Below, one piece after another: positions 18,031-29,828 of a stretch of 64,000 nt of DNA. The position numbers and the translations under genes were made by a program. The DNA comes from Bradyrhizobium sp. LLZ17 (GTDB lineage Bacteria > Pseudomonadota > Alphaproteobacteria > Rhizobiales > Xanthobacteraceae): contig NZ_CP165734.1 of the NCBI RefSeq assembly GCF_041200145.1, forward strand, positions 6,305,001-6,369,000, written 5' to 3'. The notes under the pieces are model-generated. The model was not told where the DNA came from. It ran no database searches and was given only the letters and a program-made list of their open reading frames with translations. Each line of letters opens with the position of its first letter. Position 1 is the first letter of the stretch.

Positions 18031-18503
18031 GTTTCCCTCCTGCGTAGAAAGGCTTCTTCTTTGCTGCCCCGAAACAAGCCCCCAACATTAAAACTCGCCC
18101 GACCAGACAGCGCGGCCGCCGCGGGCGAGGCTTAATCGCATGATCGGACCTTCGACAGAACGGAGATCGGCGTGCTGTGGGGTGCCTCCCATCAGGGAAG
18201 CCAACTTTGTCTCGCAGCAGCGAAACGTCACGTCGCCCTCGGCCCGAACTGGGCTGAATCAATGACGCTCGAACAGCGACAACATATCTAACGGCCTCAG
18301 CGTGGCCTGCTTTTCCCGTCAGCGAGCGAGGATGAGCTGTGCCCAGGGATCTATCGCTCAATATGGGCGGGGCCGCCGACCGAGGGGACGGGCGAGCGCC
18401 GGACTTCTTCGGTTCATTCAGACCAAGCTTGCCTGGATTGCATCGAGGGTAAAAGGCTTGAGATAAGTCCCGAGACTTTCTGGTAACTGAGGTCGCTCGG
18501 TCT
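18031..18503. other. No convincing gene
   Basis: Open frames on the reverse strand here read as non-native sequence. No hairpin or repeat stands out. Confidence 0.4.
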
Positions 18504-19001
18504 TCAGTTGAAGCTGAAAAGCGTTTGCCCCAATCGCTCCTTCAGCGTGTCCAGCAACGACATCCTCGTATCAGGCGCCGTACCGTGCACCCCTGCCATT
18601 GGTGCGGGCACAATATTCAACGGCTGCGCTGCTCGATGCTTGGCGACTTTTTCCGCAGGTTGACGTTTTGCGATATGCTTCGTCTTGGAGGCCTCGCCAA
18701 CTGACCTTGGAACTGCTGGGATAGGGCTAACGTCGAATTCAGCAGATGCGCTCTGCGGTCCCTGATTAGCGGATTTGCTCGTGGTTATCGATGGAGCGGC
18801 ACTGATGCTCGGCGGCACCTCAGTAGTCGGCAAACTGGTGTCGATTACTACCCGCTCAGGTAACGGCTCGAGTGAAGTGATCCTGATTGCCGGCCGCTCT
18901 GTGTCACTGGTAATCGGTTCTGTTGGCTGTTGCGGGAAGCACCAGCCGACTCCGATCAGCAATAGGACGAGAGCACTGCCGACAAATCCAAAGTATCTCA
19001 T
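18504..19001 (-). CDS. Membrane-anchored proline-rich protein, 165 aa
   Basis: MRYFGFVGSALVLLLIGVGW is a signal anchor. The rest is a flexible Pro/Ser/Thr/Ala-rich segment with a basic patch (KTKHIAKRQPAEKVAKHR), ending in a short amphipathic helix (LLDTLKERLGQTLFSFN). Likely periplasmic. No domain recognised. ATG at 19001 preferred over 19010. Confidence 0.6.
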   Translation of the reverse strand: MRYFGFVGSALVLLLIGVGWCFPQQPTEPITSDTERPAIRITSLEPLPERVVIDTSLPTTEVPPSISAAPSITTSKSANQGPQSASAEFDVSPIPAVPRSVGEASKTKHIAKRQPAEKVAKHRAAQPLNIVPAPMAGVHGTAPDTRMSLLDTLKERLGQTLFSFN

Positions 19002-19237
19002 GAAAGGCATAGGACGCCTCCGTTTTGGCGACGACCTTGAGACCGGGATTGTTAGCAGAAAGCTAAAGATAGATTAAAACGGAGAACATGGTTATTACGC
19101 ATGCTGCGGTGCAGAGGTAGCTATCTCGCCGGCGTCCGTGACTTCGATGCTGCATCGTAGATCTCGATCTTCAGCATCGCTGTACTTGGCGGGGTTGCGG
19201 ACTTTCGACGTGAAGCTTTGGTTTGTTCATTCTTGGT

Positions 19238-19360
19238 TTATCCGGTTGGAGAACGCCCTTGCTGCTGAGGCTCTCGAAATTCGCCGAACTGGATGCTTGG
19301 GGTTTCCCAACCGGCGTAAGCACAGACCACAAGGACAAAGACCCGAAATGCAATCGACAT
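19238..19360 (-). CDS. Small membrane protein, 40 aa
   Basis: MSIAFRVFVLVVCAYAGWET followed by a Gln-rich tail. One hydrophobic helix, no family. Supported by composition only. Confidence 0.4.
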   Translation of the reverse strand: MSIAFRVFVLVVCAYAGWETPSIQFGEFREPQQQGRSPTG

Positions 19361-19471
19361 GCCGCCCACCCTTTCTTGTTGGCGACAACGATACAAGCAA
19401 GCCCTTACGAGCAGCTTAGGAGAAACGCTTTGCGCAAGGTTACGTGGGGAGAGAGGGAACTGAACGGCGCA

Positions 19472-19918
19472 TCAGTGCGTCGTTGGCTGCTCCGATTCAG
19501 CATTCATAAATGAATTCGCTATCGTGACCAGATGCACAGCGGCGGTCCCTAGTTGCTCCATTTCTTTGTCAGCTGTGTAGGCGGCAGCAGCACGGCGGTA
19601 TGCAATGGCCACCGTTGCGTAGGCATCCGTAATCAGTACAGCCGAGTGATCGTGCTCATCCTTTGCTTCCCGAACACGGATTTTTACAACTTTCATGGCC
19701 GCCTCCGCAGCCAACTCGGCGAGCGTCTCATTTTCTAAGCTCGGATCAGAAACTCCGGCCTGACACGCAGCAGCCGCCCCGGCGATCACCTGGTAGTATT
19801 GCTGCTTGTGCAATTCACTCGACGTTAGATAACTCTGCAAGAGGCGACGAGCTCTCGTCTCCAGGTATCTCCGGTCGTCGCGGATCTTTCGGTTAGGCGA
19901 GTTGGACCACCTGAACAT
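19472..19918 (-). CDS. Hypothetical helical protein, 148 aa
   Basis: MFRWSNSPNRKIRDDRRYLE, then long Ala/Glu-rich helices (LAELAAEAAMKVVKIRVREA, YRRAAAAYTADKEMEQLG). No signal peptide or membrane helix. The ATG at 19918 is chosen because the upstream open part is not protein-like. Function unknown. Confidence 0.6.
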   Translation of the reverse strand: MFRWSNSPNRKIRDDRRYLETRARRLLQSYLTSSELHKQQYYQVIAGAAAACQAGVSDPSLENETLAELAAEAAMKVVKIRVREAKDEHDHSAVLITDAYATVAIAYRRAAAAYTADKEMEQLGTAAVHLVTIANSFMNAESEQPTTH

Positions 19919-20160
19919 CGTTCGCCTGTACTTATGCACGCTGGTGGAACCAAAGCGCAAGCGACTATAAGGTTCCACCCGGAGCGACTGGGGCGATCGC
20001 TGAGCGAAAGGGGCCGGAGTGTGATGAGTGGCAATTTCTAGCTTTCGGCTAGGTCTCTCTCTGTTGCCGAATGTAATCAGAAGCAAAGTCTACCGCTGAT
20101 GACCGAGCCCGATCCCGAGCTTCAGCGCCTTCTGTCGCAACGAACCTACTGATCTCTTCG

Positions 20161-20352
20161 TCAGCTTAGAAATCGGCGACAGGGGTTCTCGCTTTCAACA
20201 ATCGTCTTGCGCAGGGCAGGAGAGCGACCGAGAACATATGTAAACCAGACCGTGAAATTTGTCGGGATGATCGGAATGTTCAGTTCGGACATGAGCCGAA
20301 CCGCTTCTCTAGATATCGAGGCAGCGTGTTGTTTCCATGCGGCGGCTTGATC
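20161..20352 (-). pseudogene. Diguanylate-cyclase-type N-terminal fragment
   Basis: The reverse strand reads REAVRLMSELNIPIIPTNFT, then VWFTYVLGRSPALRKTI. This resembles the P-T-N-F...W-(F/Y)-x-Y helical N-terminus that precedes GGDEF domains in Bradyrhizobium and Rhodopseudomonas. No GGDEF domain follows and there is no start codon in frame. Confidence 0.4.
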
Positions 20353-20526
20353 CGATCAAAATGCATGGGGCTGAGCTTCGAAGCATCAGCCAAATCACGT
20401 GTCCGGACAATGTAGCTTAGGTCGAGACTGCATCTGATGCGCAAATTGCATCAAAGTAGCCTCTCATTCCGATTTACCTGATCTTTCCTGTTCGCAGACT
20501 AGCGTAGGGCGTGAGTGTCAGAAGCT

Positions 20527-20733
20527 ATGAAACGAAGACGTGAGATCATGATTAGCCAGCAACTCGGAGGCGAGATCTGGGATGCTGCTGGCCCTTTCGA
20601 CTCCTTTGAAGCGGCGTCGCGATACTTAGCTGGAGCACCGCCAGGCGAGTTTCTAATCACCTCCTGCTTTATCTCTGGTGGGACGAGACTGTGGCTCATG
20701 GTCACGTCGCCGGCGGATGTTGAAATCACCTAA
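20527..20733 (+). CDS. Small hypothetical protein, 68 aa
   Basis: MKRRREIMISQQLGGEIWDA, then FDSFEAASRYLAGAPPGEFL. A compact alpha/beta protein, no family known. An upstream in-frame GTG at 20515 is an alternative start. Confidence 0.55.
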   Translation: MKRRREIMISQQLGGEIWDAAGPFDSFEAASRYLAGAPPGEFLITSCFISGGTRLWLMVTSPADVEIT

Positions 20734-20812
20734 CAACCCAGTAGGTTAATTGCCCCTTTAAACGCTTGAACCAGCCCCGCGAGCTGTCTTTAGTTCAGAG
20801 ATCCGTACTCCC

Positions 20813-21060
20813 CTAATGACTTACCTTCGTGTTGTTTGGGGCGAAATGGTTCGGATGATCCGCTAGTGCCATCGCTTCACGACGGACCAGTAACGAAAAG
20901 CAGGCTTGCTGACGTCGTCGCGTAACCGTCACGGCGCGGAGCTCATCGAGCTTGCCCCTGATCCTTTGTGGTGAGACTTTCCAGCTGCTCCACGGTCGCC
21001 AGCCTTTGGAGTTCGTCCCGGTAGTCCAGGATGTCACTCCGGGTGCCTATAGGACACCGG
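20813..21060 (-). pseudogene. Hypothetical gene, frame-broken
   Basis: One frame gives YRDELQRLATVEQLESLTTK; after the GGGG run near 20955 another frame continues ELRAVTVTRRRQQACFSLLV and REAMALADHPNHFAPN to the stop. A one-base change in the run would join them. The repaired product is a small soluble protein of unknown role. Confidence 0.4.
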
Positions 21061-21253
21061 AGCCCGACGAATGTTCGCCTCGGGCACGGTCCTCTTGCAG
21101 CGCTCCGCACGCAAGACCGTAGCATTAGCGCTGCTCCGCGAGCACTGCGCGACGACCTCGCATCATCATTAAGTGAATGAGATCCGCTGAGTTTCCGGTT
21201 TTTGCTCCGAAAGTTGGAGGGAACCTTGGAGACGAGCGGAGCATTTTATCGCA

Positions 21254-21391
21254 ATGATGAGGCTCAGTATCGGCTTAGCTGCGCTTGCTGGCTCGCTCTT
21301 CTTGTTTGAGCTTTGGCTCTCGCAGCGCGAGATTCAGAAGGGCATCGAACGGCTAGAGCGTTATCAAATTCCGCACGCTCTCAATCGCTGA
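21254..21391 (+). CDS. Small membrane protein, 45 aa
   Basis: MMRLSIGLAALAGSLFLFEL, a transmembrane helix, followed by a charged tail (SQREIQKGIERLERYQ). No family. A plausible tiny inner-membrane peptide. Confidence 0.45.
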   Translation: MMRLSIGLAALAGSLFLFELWLSQREIQKGIERLERYQIPHALNR

Positions 21392-21498
21392 TGCCACGTG
21401 CGCCGGCGCCGGTCCTCACGGCACCCGGTTGGTGCGGCGTAACCACTCTGAAACGTTTCTGGGCCTGACTCGGACCAGAGCGAACAGATTGGTTTGCG

Positions 21499-21792
21499 TC
21501 ACCTATTTTTGCGCTCGCGATTTTCGTACTTTCCAAGACAGCGGGAATCACCGTGCTTTACGAGCTCGACCTCTTGAAGGGGCGGATAGCAGTGAAGCAG
21601 TGCGTATTCGTTCGTGTATGGCGCAGGCGAGCGGACGCAAACGCTCGCGTCAACGGGTAGATCGACCAACTGCCCGTCCATGAGCATGTGGCTGCACTTG
21701 TCTTTTTGCTTTGTCTTGTCTGCCGTGGTGTCAGCGGCCCTAGCAGCGCCGATGGAGGCGGAGACGATACATGCGATCATCAGTGCGCGCAT
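21499..21792 (-). CDS. Exported Cys-containing protein, 97 aa
   Basis: Signal peptide MRALMIACIVSASIGAARAA. The mature part has four Cys (DKCSHMLMDGQLVDLP, VDASVCVRS, ALLHCYPP, DSRCLGKY), which could form two disulfides in the periplasm. No known domain. The start at 21792 is set by the signal peptide. Confidence 0.6.
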   Translation of the reverse strand: MRALMIACIVSASIGAARAADTTADKTKQKDKCSHMLMDGQLVDLPVDASVCVRSPAPYTNEYALLHCYPPLQEVELVKHGDSRCLGKYENRERKNR

Positions 21793-22026
21793 TCTGATTC
21801 CCTTTCCTTTTTCCACATGGGGTGCTCTGAAGGGGATTCCTGCACTTGGAGCCATCAGGCGCCGCGTTCTAGTTCCAAGTGCAGAGTTTGCATCCGGATG
21901 GGTGAAGCTGAGGCCGAGGCGCCGGGCAGGACCTTCGCGCATATTCGCCACTACAGCGAGATTTTCCAGGTGACCTAATATCGTCGTGCCCGACGCTGGC
22001 GATGATCGTGATGGACTGCCGATCCG

Positions 22027-22185
22027 TCAGCAGTAGCCATCAGCGGCGCACGCCATGTCCGACGCAGTGTGGGTTCGGAAGTTCAGATAGGAGGGCGCCA
22101 CGATCACCAAGGCTGTTCCAGATAGGACGAGCAAACAGGCAATCACAATGCGCCGCGGAACGCGCTTTCCATTTGAATAGCTCAT
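22027..22185 (-). CDS. Small membrane protein, 52 aa
   Basis: MSYSNGKRVPRRIVIACLLV: a basic N-terminus and one transmembrane helix (IVIACLLVLSGTALVIVA), with a short outer part ending MACAADGYC. A TM-peptide style common in Bradyrhizobium. Confidence 0.5.
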   Translation of the reverse strand: MSYSNGKRVPRRIVIACLLVLSGTALVIVAPSYLNFRTHTASDMACAADGYC

Positions 22186-22407
22186 GATTTAATTGCTCCG
22201 CTGAAGCTGGAGTTTTGCGCCCCCGCGAATAGAAGCAATTGTGAACTAGTTCATAGATTTGAGATGAAATTTGAAGTCGGGGGCGCAGTTGGGCGAGATC
22301 CAGCAGCGGGTTGATATCGACGCGGACGTGCGGACTTGATCCGCGCCAACTTCGGAGTGCAGTCGTTGCCTCGCCATGTTGGCGCGGTTTCAAACGCTTA
22401 AACAGCA

Positions 22408-22463
22408 TAAGAAAGAGCGCCGCCGGGCTCGAAATGAAGGTCCCCCCGGCAGCGCTCTTGTCT
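22408..22463. terminator. Long terminator-like hairpin
   Basis: AAGAGCGCCGCCGGG pairs with CCCGGCAGCGCTCTT (one mismatch), with a loop of about 20 bases. Pyrimidine-rich flanks on both sides suggest it can stop transcription in either direction. A second weaker hairpin (GCCCCGG / CCGGGGC, then TGCCTTGTTTT) lies near 22685-22722. Confidence 0.55.
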
Positions 22464-22731
22464 CAGACCGGGCACTGAAATCCCACTCCGTGTTCGACTA
22501 TGCAATGATTATGCCACAGGTTGATGACAGCGCCTTGCTCGACCGGCGGGCTTCCGGAAACACACGAACTGAACGCCCGTCCAAGGTTCCGTCGTCATTG
22601 AGCAATCTCAAAGCGGCTCTGCCGAACTCCTTTTAACTTAACTCCCGTAACCGAACGACCGGCCGCACCGGAAGCTGAGGTTATGGCCCCGGGCTCCTAG
22701 GCACGCCGGGGCTGCCTTGTTTTGAGGACCT

Positions 22732-22896
22732 TCAGCGGCGGCCGCTTTCTATGCCACGGTTCACGCCGGCCACCTCGTACTCAAACGCGACGCCATCCGG
22801 ATCGTTTTCGTCAATCCAGGCCCGCGCGGCTTCCTCATTGGCGAACACCTTCAGGTCCTCGCCCTGGTCGTAGATCCATACAGTCGTGGTCGCGCC
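22732..22896 (-). CDS. Small hypothetical protein, start unclear
   Basis: TTVWIYDQGEDLKVFANEEA, then ARAWIDENDPDGVAFEYEVA. A beta-alpha protein of a type common in Bradyrhizobium, usually starting shortly before TVWIY. No ATG is in frame here, so the start is altered or displaced by an indel. Third gene of a same-strand run, and paralogue of the fragment at 12.4 kb. Confidence 0.5.
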   Translation of the reverse strand, partial: GATTTVWIYDQGEDLKVFANEEAARAWIDENDPDGVAFEYEVAGVNRGIESGRR

Positions 22897-23090
22897 GGGA
22901 TCCTAGGATGAACGCGAGCATTGACGAGGACCTCCGTAATTGCCTCGCGGAGACTGTCGCGGTCGAGAATGCGGATCAGCCGGTCGACCGTCGCTGCTGC
23001 ATCGCGCTCCTGCGTGAGACAATCGGCCAGCGCTATCATGGCAAGGTCATAGCTCTGCTCGATCCTCTCGGCGGGGGGCAGATGCGCCAT
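22851..23090 (-). CDS. Hypothetical helical protein
   Basis: MAHLPPAERIEQSYDLAMIA, then ATVDRLIRILDRDSLREAIT. The ATG lies 2 bases after the stop of the 119-aa gene, so the two are translationally coupled. The end may be shifted: the tail PRIPARPRLYGS overlaps the next gene in another frame. Function unknown. Confidence 0.5.
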   Translation of the reverse strand: MAHLPPAERIEQSYDLAMIALADCLTQERDAAATVDRLIRILDRDSLREAITEVLVNARVHPRIPARPRLYGSTTRART

Positions 23091-23092
23091 GG

Positions 23093-23452
23093 TCAAGGGG
23101 CTCCGCGCAGCGGCAGCGCCAGTTGGATGGCAAACGGTCGGCTGGCATTCGCTTCTATGAAGGCACGCAGCGCCGGCGCCATCTCGGGGTCGCCTACGTC
23201 GCGCTCAGCCAGCTCGTCCGCGACCTCGCTGGTCGCATCGCGAGACCAACCCTCGATGGCATTGAACGCGACGATGCGGACCGGATAGGCGTATTGGCCA
23301 GAAAGCAGATCGCGGATGAGCGTCTCGAAGTCGGTATCCTGCTCGTCCGTCTCCCGCCAGGCGCAGCCCGCGCGCGCTCCGAAATCTTCCAAGACGAGAT
23401 AGATATCGCGATCGAGGCGATCGAGCGGCACGATCGAGGGCGAGGAACGCAT
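23093..23452 (-). CDS. Hypothetical protein, 119 aa
   Basis: MRSSPSIVPLDRLDRDIYLV, then LEDFGARAGCAWRETDEQDT, FETLIRDLLSGQYAYPVRIV and ALRAFIEANASRPFAIQL. An intact, conserved-style Bradyrhizobium protein with no assigned function. First gene of a three-gene reverse unit. A truncated paralogue lies at 8.05-8.18 kb. Confidence 0.65.
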   Translation of the reverse strand: MRSSPSIVPLDRLDRDIYLVLEDFGARAGCAWRETDEQDTDFETLIRDLLSGQYAYPVRIVAFNAIEGWSRDATSEVADELAERDVGDPEMAPALRAFIEANASRPFAIQLALPLRGAP

Positions 23453-23883
23453 ACGCTTACTCCGGAACAGGGAGAGACGGCCCCGGCTTCGAAGGGGTGG
23501 ACGGTATGACCGGGGCCGCTCCGCCGGCTTGGGCACCAGCGACTCAGCCAACGGCGCAGTGAGCACGCCGTTCCCAGCCCTACCCGCAGCGTATCGCGGC
23601 GCACGCTTGCCGATCCGCGAGGCCGGCTTTTTATGCAGAATTTTAATGTGTCACTCGAGGAAGAAGGCGAATGTTTTAGCGACTCGCGGTTATATGGTGC
23701 CTGGTCGCAGCCGCTCTGCGACCAGGCGGCCGGGCGCCATGGTCTTCCTGCAACCCCAGGGCAATGGATGCTCGGCCGCTGCAGCTAACAGGGGGCGGTT
23801 AGACTAGGCAACATCGCCTGACGTCATTCCTGCGCGATGCGGAAGACTTGAGACTTAAATGCCACGCCTCGCGCGGCGAACCG
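23453..23883. other. No convincing gene
   Basis: No ORF with natural composition on either strand. A GC-rich inverted segment near 23700-23735 (TGGTCGCAG...CTGCGACCA) forms a short perfect hairpin. Confidence 0.4.
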
Positions 23884-24084
23884 TCAGATAGCATGCGGCG
23901 AGCGAGGAGATCCTTCCAAGGCGGCTTGCGGAGGATGAATATTGTCTGTGCTGACAAGCGCGCAATCCTCGCACCTGAACAGCCAAGATCTCGCATGTTC
24001 GCCCAAATACCTCATCGGCTGTAAGCAAAGATCGCACTTCCGAACTGGCTTATTGCCGCCAGCTTCCGTGAAAATGAACTTCAT
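23884..24084 (-). CDS. Small zinc-binding-like protein, 66 aa
   Basis: MKFIFTEAGGNKPVRKCDLC with a second pair in FRCEDCALV: two CxxC knuckles suggest one zinc ion. A Bradyrhizobium-type small protein of unknown role. ATG at 24084 preferred over 24090. Confidence 0.55.
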   Translation of the reverse strand: MKFIFTEAGGNKPVRKCDLCLQPMRYLGEHARSWLFRCEDCALVSTDNIHPPQAALEGSPRSPHAI

Positions 24085-24148
24085 CTCCACCCCCTGCGCC
24101 TCAGGCCATACGAATCTGATTCGCGAGGAAGTTAAAGAGGGCGTGCGG

Positions 24149-24462
24149 CTACAGTTCGCGATTCATGGCGGGGTGTTGCCTATTCTTCACCTTACCCAAT
24201 GCTTCTGTCGGCGCCCCGGTCAGGCCGATCGCGGTGCTTTGAGACCAAGCCCTTCAAGCCCATGCCGCAGGCGGCCGGTAAAGATCGGGACCAATCTCGC
24301 CCCGCTCAAAGGGCGCCACGGTGATCCCGTCCGGCCGGCGCGCCAGCAGGCGCTGCAAATTTATCTTCGCAGATGCAGTGGCAGGCCGCGAAGATCGTCG
24401 CCGCCCACGGCGAGAACGTCGAACGCGTAAAGCTGGGACGACCGTATTCTCGTGTTTCATTT
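24149..24462 (-). pseudogene. LigD-type DNA ligase fragment, multiply broken
   Basis: Fragments in three frames line up with the second half of a LigD ligase domain: AFDVLAVGGDDLRGLPLHLR, then LQRLLARRPDGITVAPFERG, then GLEGLVSKHRDRP and finally KVKNRQHPAMNREL. GLEGLVSK and VKVKN are the late adenylation-domain motifs with active-site lysines. At least three indels interrupt it. It begins about where the fragment at 3.46-3.61 kb ends. Confidence 0.6.
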
Positions 24463-24781
24463 ACTTGAACGGGCAGTGTCGGCCACGCTCTTGCATACCG
24501 CATTGACGGCACAGAAGTGCCGCAGCCAGATCGTTACAAATTTTTTCCGATGTCACCGACGACCTTCTGCCGAGCTGACCGCCGAGATTGCAACGTTCTA
24601 ATCTTTGTAACCGTCGTCCAGATTGTGTGGCCACTCCCTGCCACAAGAACTGGTATAGCGCGACAATCTGGATGGGAAGCGCGCGACAATCAGGATGGCG
24701 AGTCTGTGTCGCGGCGAAGTGATGATTGCCGCGATGATTGTCGCGTGCAAGAGTTTTGTTCGCTCTGATTGTCGCGGAGCG

Positions 24782-27156
<2,375 letters not shown>

Positions 27157-27509
27157 TCACCAGACGGCGCGGTCCACTCGGATCGCGCCGTCGCCGGGCT
27201 CGTAACTCCGGTCGGGCTACGCCCTCCCTACGTCACGAGCCCGGCGAAGCTCTCTCATCCTGATTGACGCTGCACTTCCATCCTGATTGCCGCGCCGCAA
27301 ACTGCAATAAATTTCAGCGGTTCAACAAGTGTGAGCGGCACAACAAGCGAAAAAGGCGAAGGGTACGGCTTTAGCTGTTGAATACGGCGGCAAAGTCTCG
27401 CAAAAATGGACGCGCCGTCTAATGCGTGGACGGGCCAATAAAGCAATAGGTGAACCTCGTCCGACGCCGACAATACTGCTTTGCACTCGATGGTGCCGCA
27501 CAGTGCTGA

Positions 27510-27584
27510 CTAGCGCAGGCCGAAGAACGACAGAACGATCCCGATCACAACGATCAAGCCGACAATATAAATGATCCCATTCAT
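27510..27584 (-). CDS. Single-span membrane peptide, 24 aa
   Basis: MNGIIYIVGLIVVIGIVLSF and four more residues, ending GLR. This very short hydrophobic peptide is a recurring Bradyrhizobium gene. Its role is unknown. Confidence 0.5.
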   Translation of the reverse strand: MNGIIYIVGLIVVIGIVLSFFGLR

Positions 27585-27739
27585 TGAAAGCCCCTCAGCT
27601 TCCCTGCCCGAAGGACAATAGAACATCGCGCAGATGGTTCCCCCGCTTCGGCTCAGGAACCGAGGCGATCGGCCAAACCTTCGAATGGAACGAGACGAGA
27701 CGTTCGGAGCTTTATGGGATCGAATCCCGGAGAACTGCC

Positions 27740-28111
27740 ATGAAAGTGACCGCTCTTCTCATTGCAGGAGCTCTCACCTGCACTAGCACCTTAAGTTTTC
27801 CGCAGGGCAGCGGAGGGGGAGGGTGAAGTGGTGCTGGTTCTTCGAGCGGAGCAACGGCTCTGGCAACACGGCTGCGGGATCCAGCTCGAGCGGTGGGACC
27901 GTGAACGGTACGGCTGGCTCACCCGGGCCAAACACGAGCAACGCCCTTAGTCATGGCACGACTGGAAACCGAATTCCCAGTTCTGCCCGCTACCAACGGG
28001 AGCAACGGTAGTTCATCGCCAGCCAGCAGGTACGCAAACGACAGAACGATGAACAAGGCCGTGCAAGATCTCGGGAATACCAACAACGGAATCTTAGGAC
28101 CGCAGCACTGA
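27740..28111 (+). pseudogene. Exported Ser/Gly-rich protein with frame breaks
   Basis: Signal peptide MKVTALLIAGALTCTSTLSF, then a Gly run. The frame is lost at 27826; other frames continue GSGNTAAGSSSSGGTVNGTA and NGSNGSSSPASRYANDRTMN to NTNNGILGPQH. Two small indels around 27820-27860 and 27990 account for it. The repaired product is a low-complexity secreted protein of about 120 aa. Confidence 0.5.
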
Positions 28112-28193
28112 AGTGGTCCGATCCCTGCCTCAGCTTGGCCTTGTTAGACTGCTCGGCTGCACCGGATCTGATTGCCCCAAGTAAGGATTTCTC

Positions 28194-28547
28194 ATGTCTG
28201 ACCTAGGTATCCAAGTTCGGTCTCAAGTCAAGGAAATGGCTGAAAACAGCGTTGATCAGGCGGAGAAGGCTATTGCCGCCTTTCTGGATGCCGCAGCGAA
28301 GTCAGTCGAGATGGTCCCCGCTCCCGCCAAAGACTTCTCGAAGAAAACTCTGTCGATCACAGAGCAGAACATGAAAGCCGCCTTGGAGCATACACGAAAA
28401 CTGATCCATGCATCCGACGTGAATGAGTTCATGCGGCTGCAGAGCGAGTATCTAAAAGCCCAGTTCTCCATCGCACAAGATCCGATAAAGGAACTTGGCA
28501 GCGGAATGTTGCCGTCCAGCAAATCAGCGTCGCAGAACGATGTATAA
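28194..28547 (+). CDS. Phasin family protein, 117 aa
   Basis: Reads DQAEKAIAAFLDAAAKSVEM, then ITEQNMKAALEHTRKLIHAS and LRLQSEYLKAQF-like helices typical of phasin_2. Phasins coat polyhydroxyalkanoate granules and control their size and number. Full length for the short phasin class. A second, larger phasin-like gene follows on the same strand. Confidence 0.8.
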   Translation: MSDLGIQVRSQVKEMAENSVDQAEKAIAAFLDAAAKSVEMVPAPAKDFSKKTLSITEQNMKAALEHTRKLIHASDVNEFMRLQSEYLKAQFSIAQDPIKELGSGMLPSSKSASQNDV

Positions 28548-28630
28548 TTAGCTCGTGTTTCGAGTCGCTATCTAGTCGAAGGCAAGCCGTGTGGCCTCCG
28601 AGGAGACTGCACCGATAAGTGAGCTGTCAG

Positions 28631-29121
28631 ATGAGCAAGCGAACCAAAGATCGAAAGTTGAAGAGCTCTACCGCTCTTTCGAAATCTTCTGAAGAAGATG
28701 TCAAGCCGGTTGACCTGAACATCGAAGCCCCCAAGGTCGCTTCTGCCGAGGTGGAGACTGTTGACCCGCTGATTGAGGTCGCAAACATTCCTGAACAAGT
28801 TGCGGCAGAGGGGTCTCATGAAGTTGTTTCGACTGAAACGCAGACTCTTGTTTCCTTCCCTAGAGACGTTCCGGAAGCCTTCGCAATTGGCTCTGCATTC
28901 CCCTGGTCTCAACAAAAACAGCTGTTGGAGATGGCAGAACGAAATACGAATTCCTATGGCACTTTGTCGGACTGTTTGCTGGGGCTAAGTCCCCTCAGGA
29001 TCTTCTCGCCATAACAGCTGAATTTTTTAGAGAAGGCGGAGTGTTGTTCAAGGAACAGTCGGAGACGCTCCTCGAACTTTACGTAGCAAGCCCCTCCAAA
29101 ATTAATCCCCCAACTGCGTAG
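28631..29121 (+). pseudogene. Second phasin-like protein, frameshifted
   Basis: An acidic, disordered N-terminus (KSSEEDVKPVDLNIEAPKVA) leads to a phasin-like end in another frame: FLWHFVGLFAGAKSPQDLLA, then ITAEFFREGGVLFKEQSETL. The frame is lost near 28950 (AA where AAA would restore it). The repaired protein is about 163 aa. Confidence 0.55.
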
Positions 29122-29235
29122 CGAAAGCGGCAGCTGTCGCCTTCCATGGTACTCCTGAATGATTTCGACGGAGGTGCCCATGTTGCGGACAACCTCGAAC
29201 ACGCTGCCCCCCTTGCGCAGTGCATTGATCGTTTG

Positions 29236-29709
29236 TCAAGTTGGCAGTTTGCCTGGTCCGCATCTCACAAATTTTGTTTTGTGCGAGTTTTTCCCAATCT
29301 CAATCGTCGTGGGATTAACAATCGTCAGAAGATAGGTGATCTTTCGAGTAAACCAGAGCCGCCTCCTAGCATCGGGTGTTTCAGTAATCCAATAACCTTT
29401 CGGTGCAGGCTTAGCGGAGGAAAGTGAGCTGACTAGCTGCGTACTCGGCGTGACGTCGTACCGCTTGTCCCCATTGAATATAAGCATTTCAGCTATCAAA
29501 TGCCGACCTACCGCTTCGACGCCAGACAGTCGGACGGTGAAGCAAGCTTCATCGACTCCGATAGGGAAGTTGGGATCGAGAGTGACCCAGATCCCCGTCA
29601 CTGGATACACATCGGCTATAGCCGGAGAACTGAGAGGCAGGCCTACCAAGGCGAACAGCCCAGCGCATTCTGCTAATCGCTTGTGGGCTCCGAAATACGA
29701 GGACCCCAT
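29236..29709 (-). CDS. Exported hypothetical protein, 157 aa
   Basis: MGSSYFGAHKRLAECAGLFA, a signal peptide ending SSPAIADVYP, then a beta-rich mature part (GIWVTLDPNFPIGVDEACFT, GRHLIAEMLIFNGDKRYDVT). No family recognised; likely periplasmic. Confidence 0.55.
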   Translation of the reverse strand: MGSSYFGAHKRLAECAGLFALVGLPLSSPAIADVYPVTGIWVTLDPNFPIGVDEACFTVRLSGVEAVGRHLIAEMLIFNGDKRYDVTPSTQLVSSLSSAKPAPKGYWITETPDARRRLWFTRKITYLLTIVNPTTIEIGKNSHKTKFVRCGPGKLPT

Positions 29710-29828
29710 TGCAAACCTCTGCGAGTATCGATCAGGAGGCGAGATATTGTGCAGCCTGCATGTCTTACGCTTGCTGACCGTTCCAAACGGCCGAAGCGTG
29801 GTTACGTCCCAAGCGCCGCGTCGTTTGC

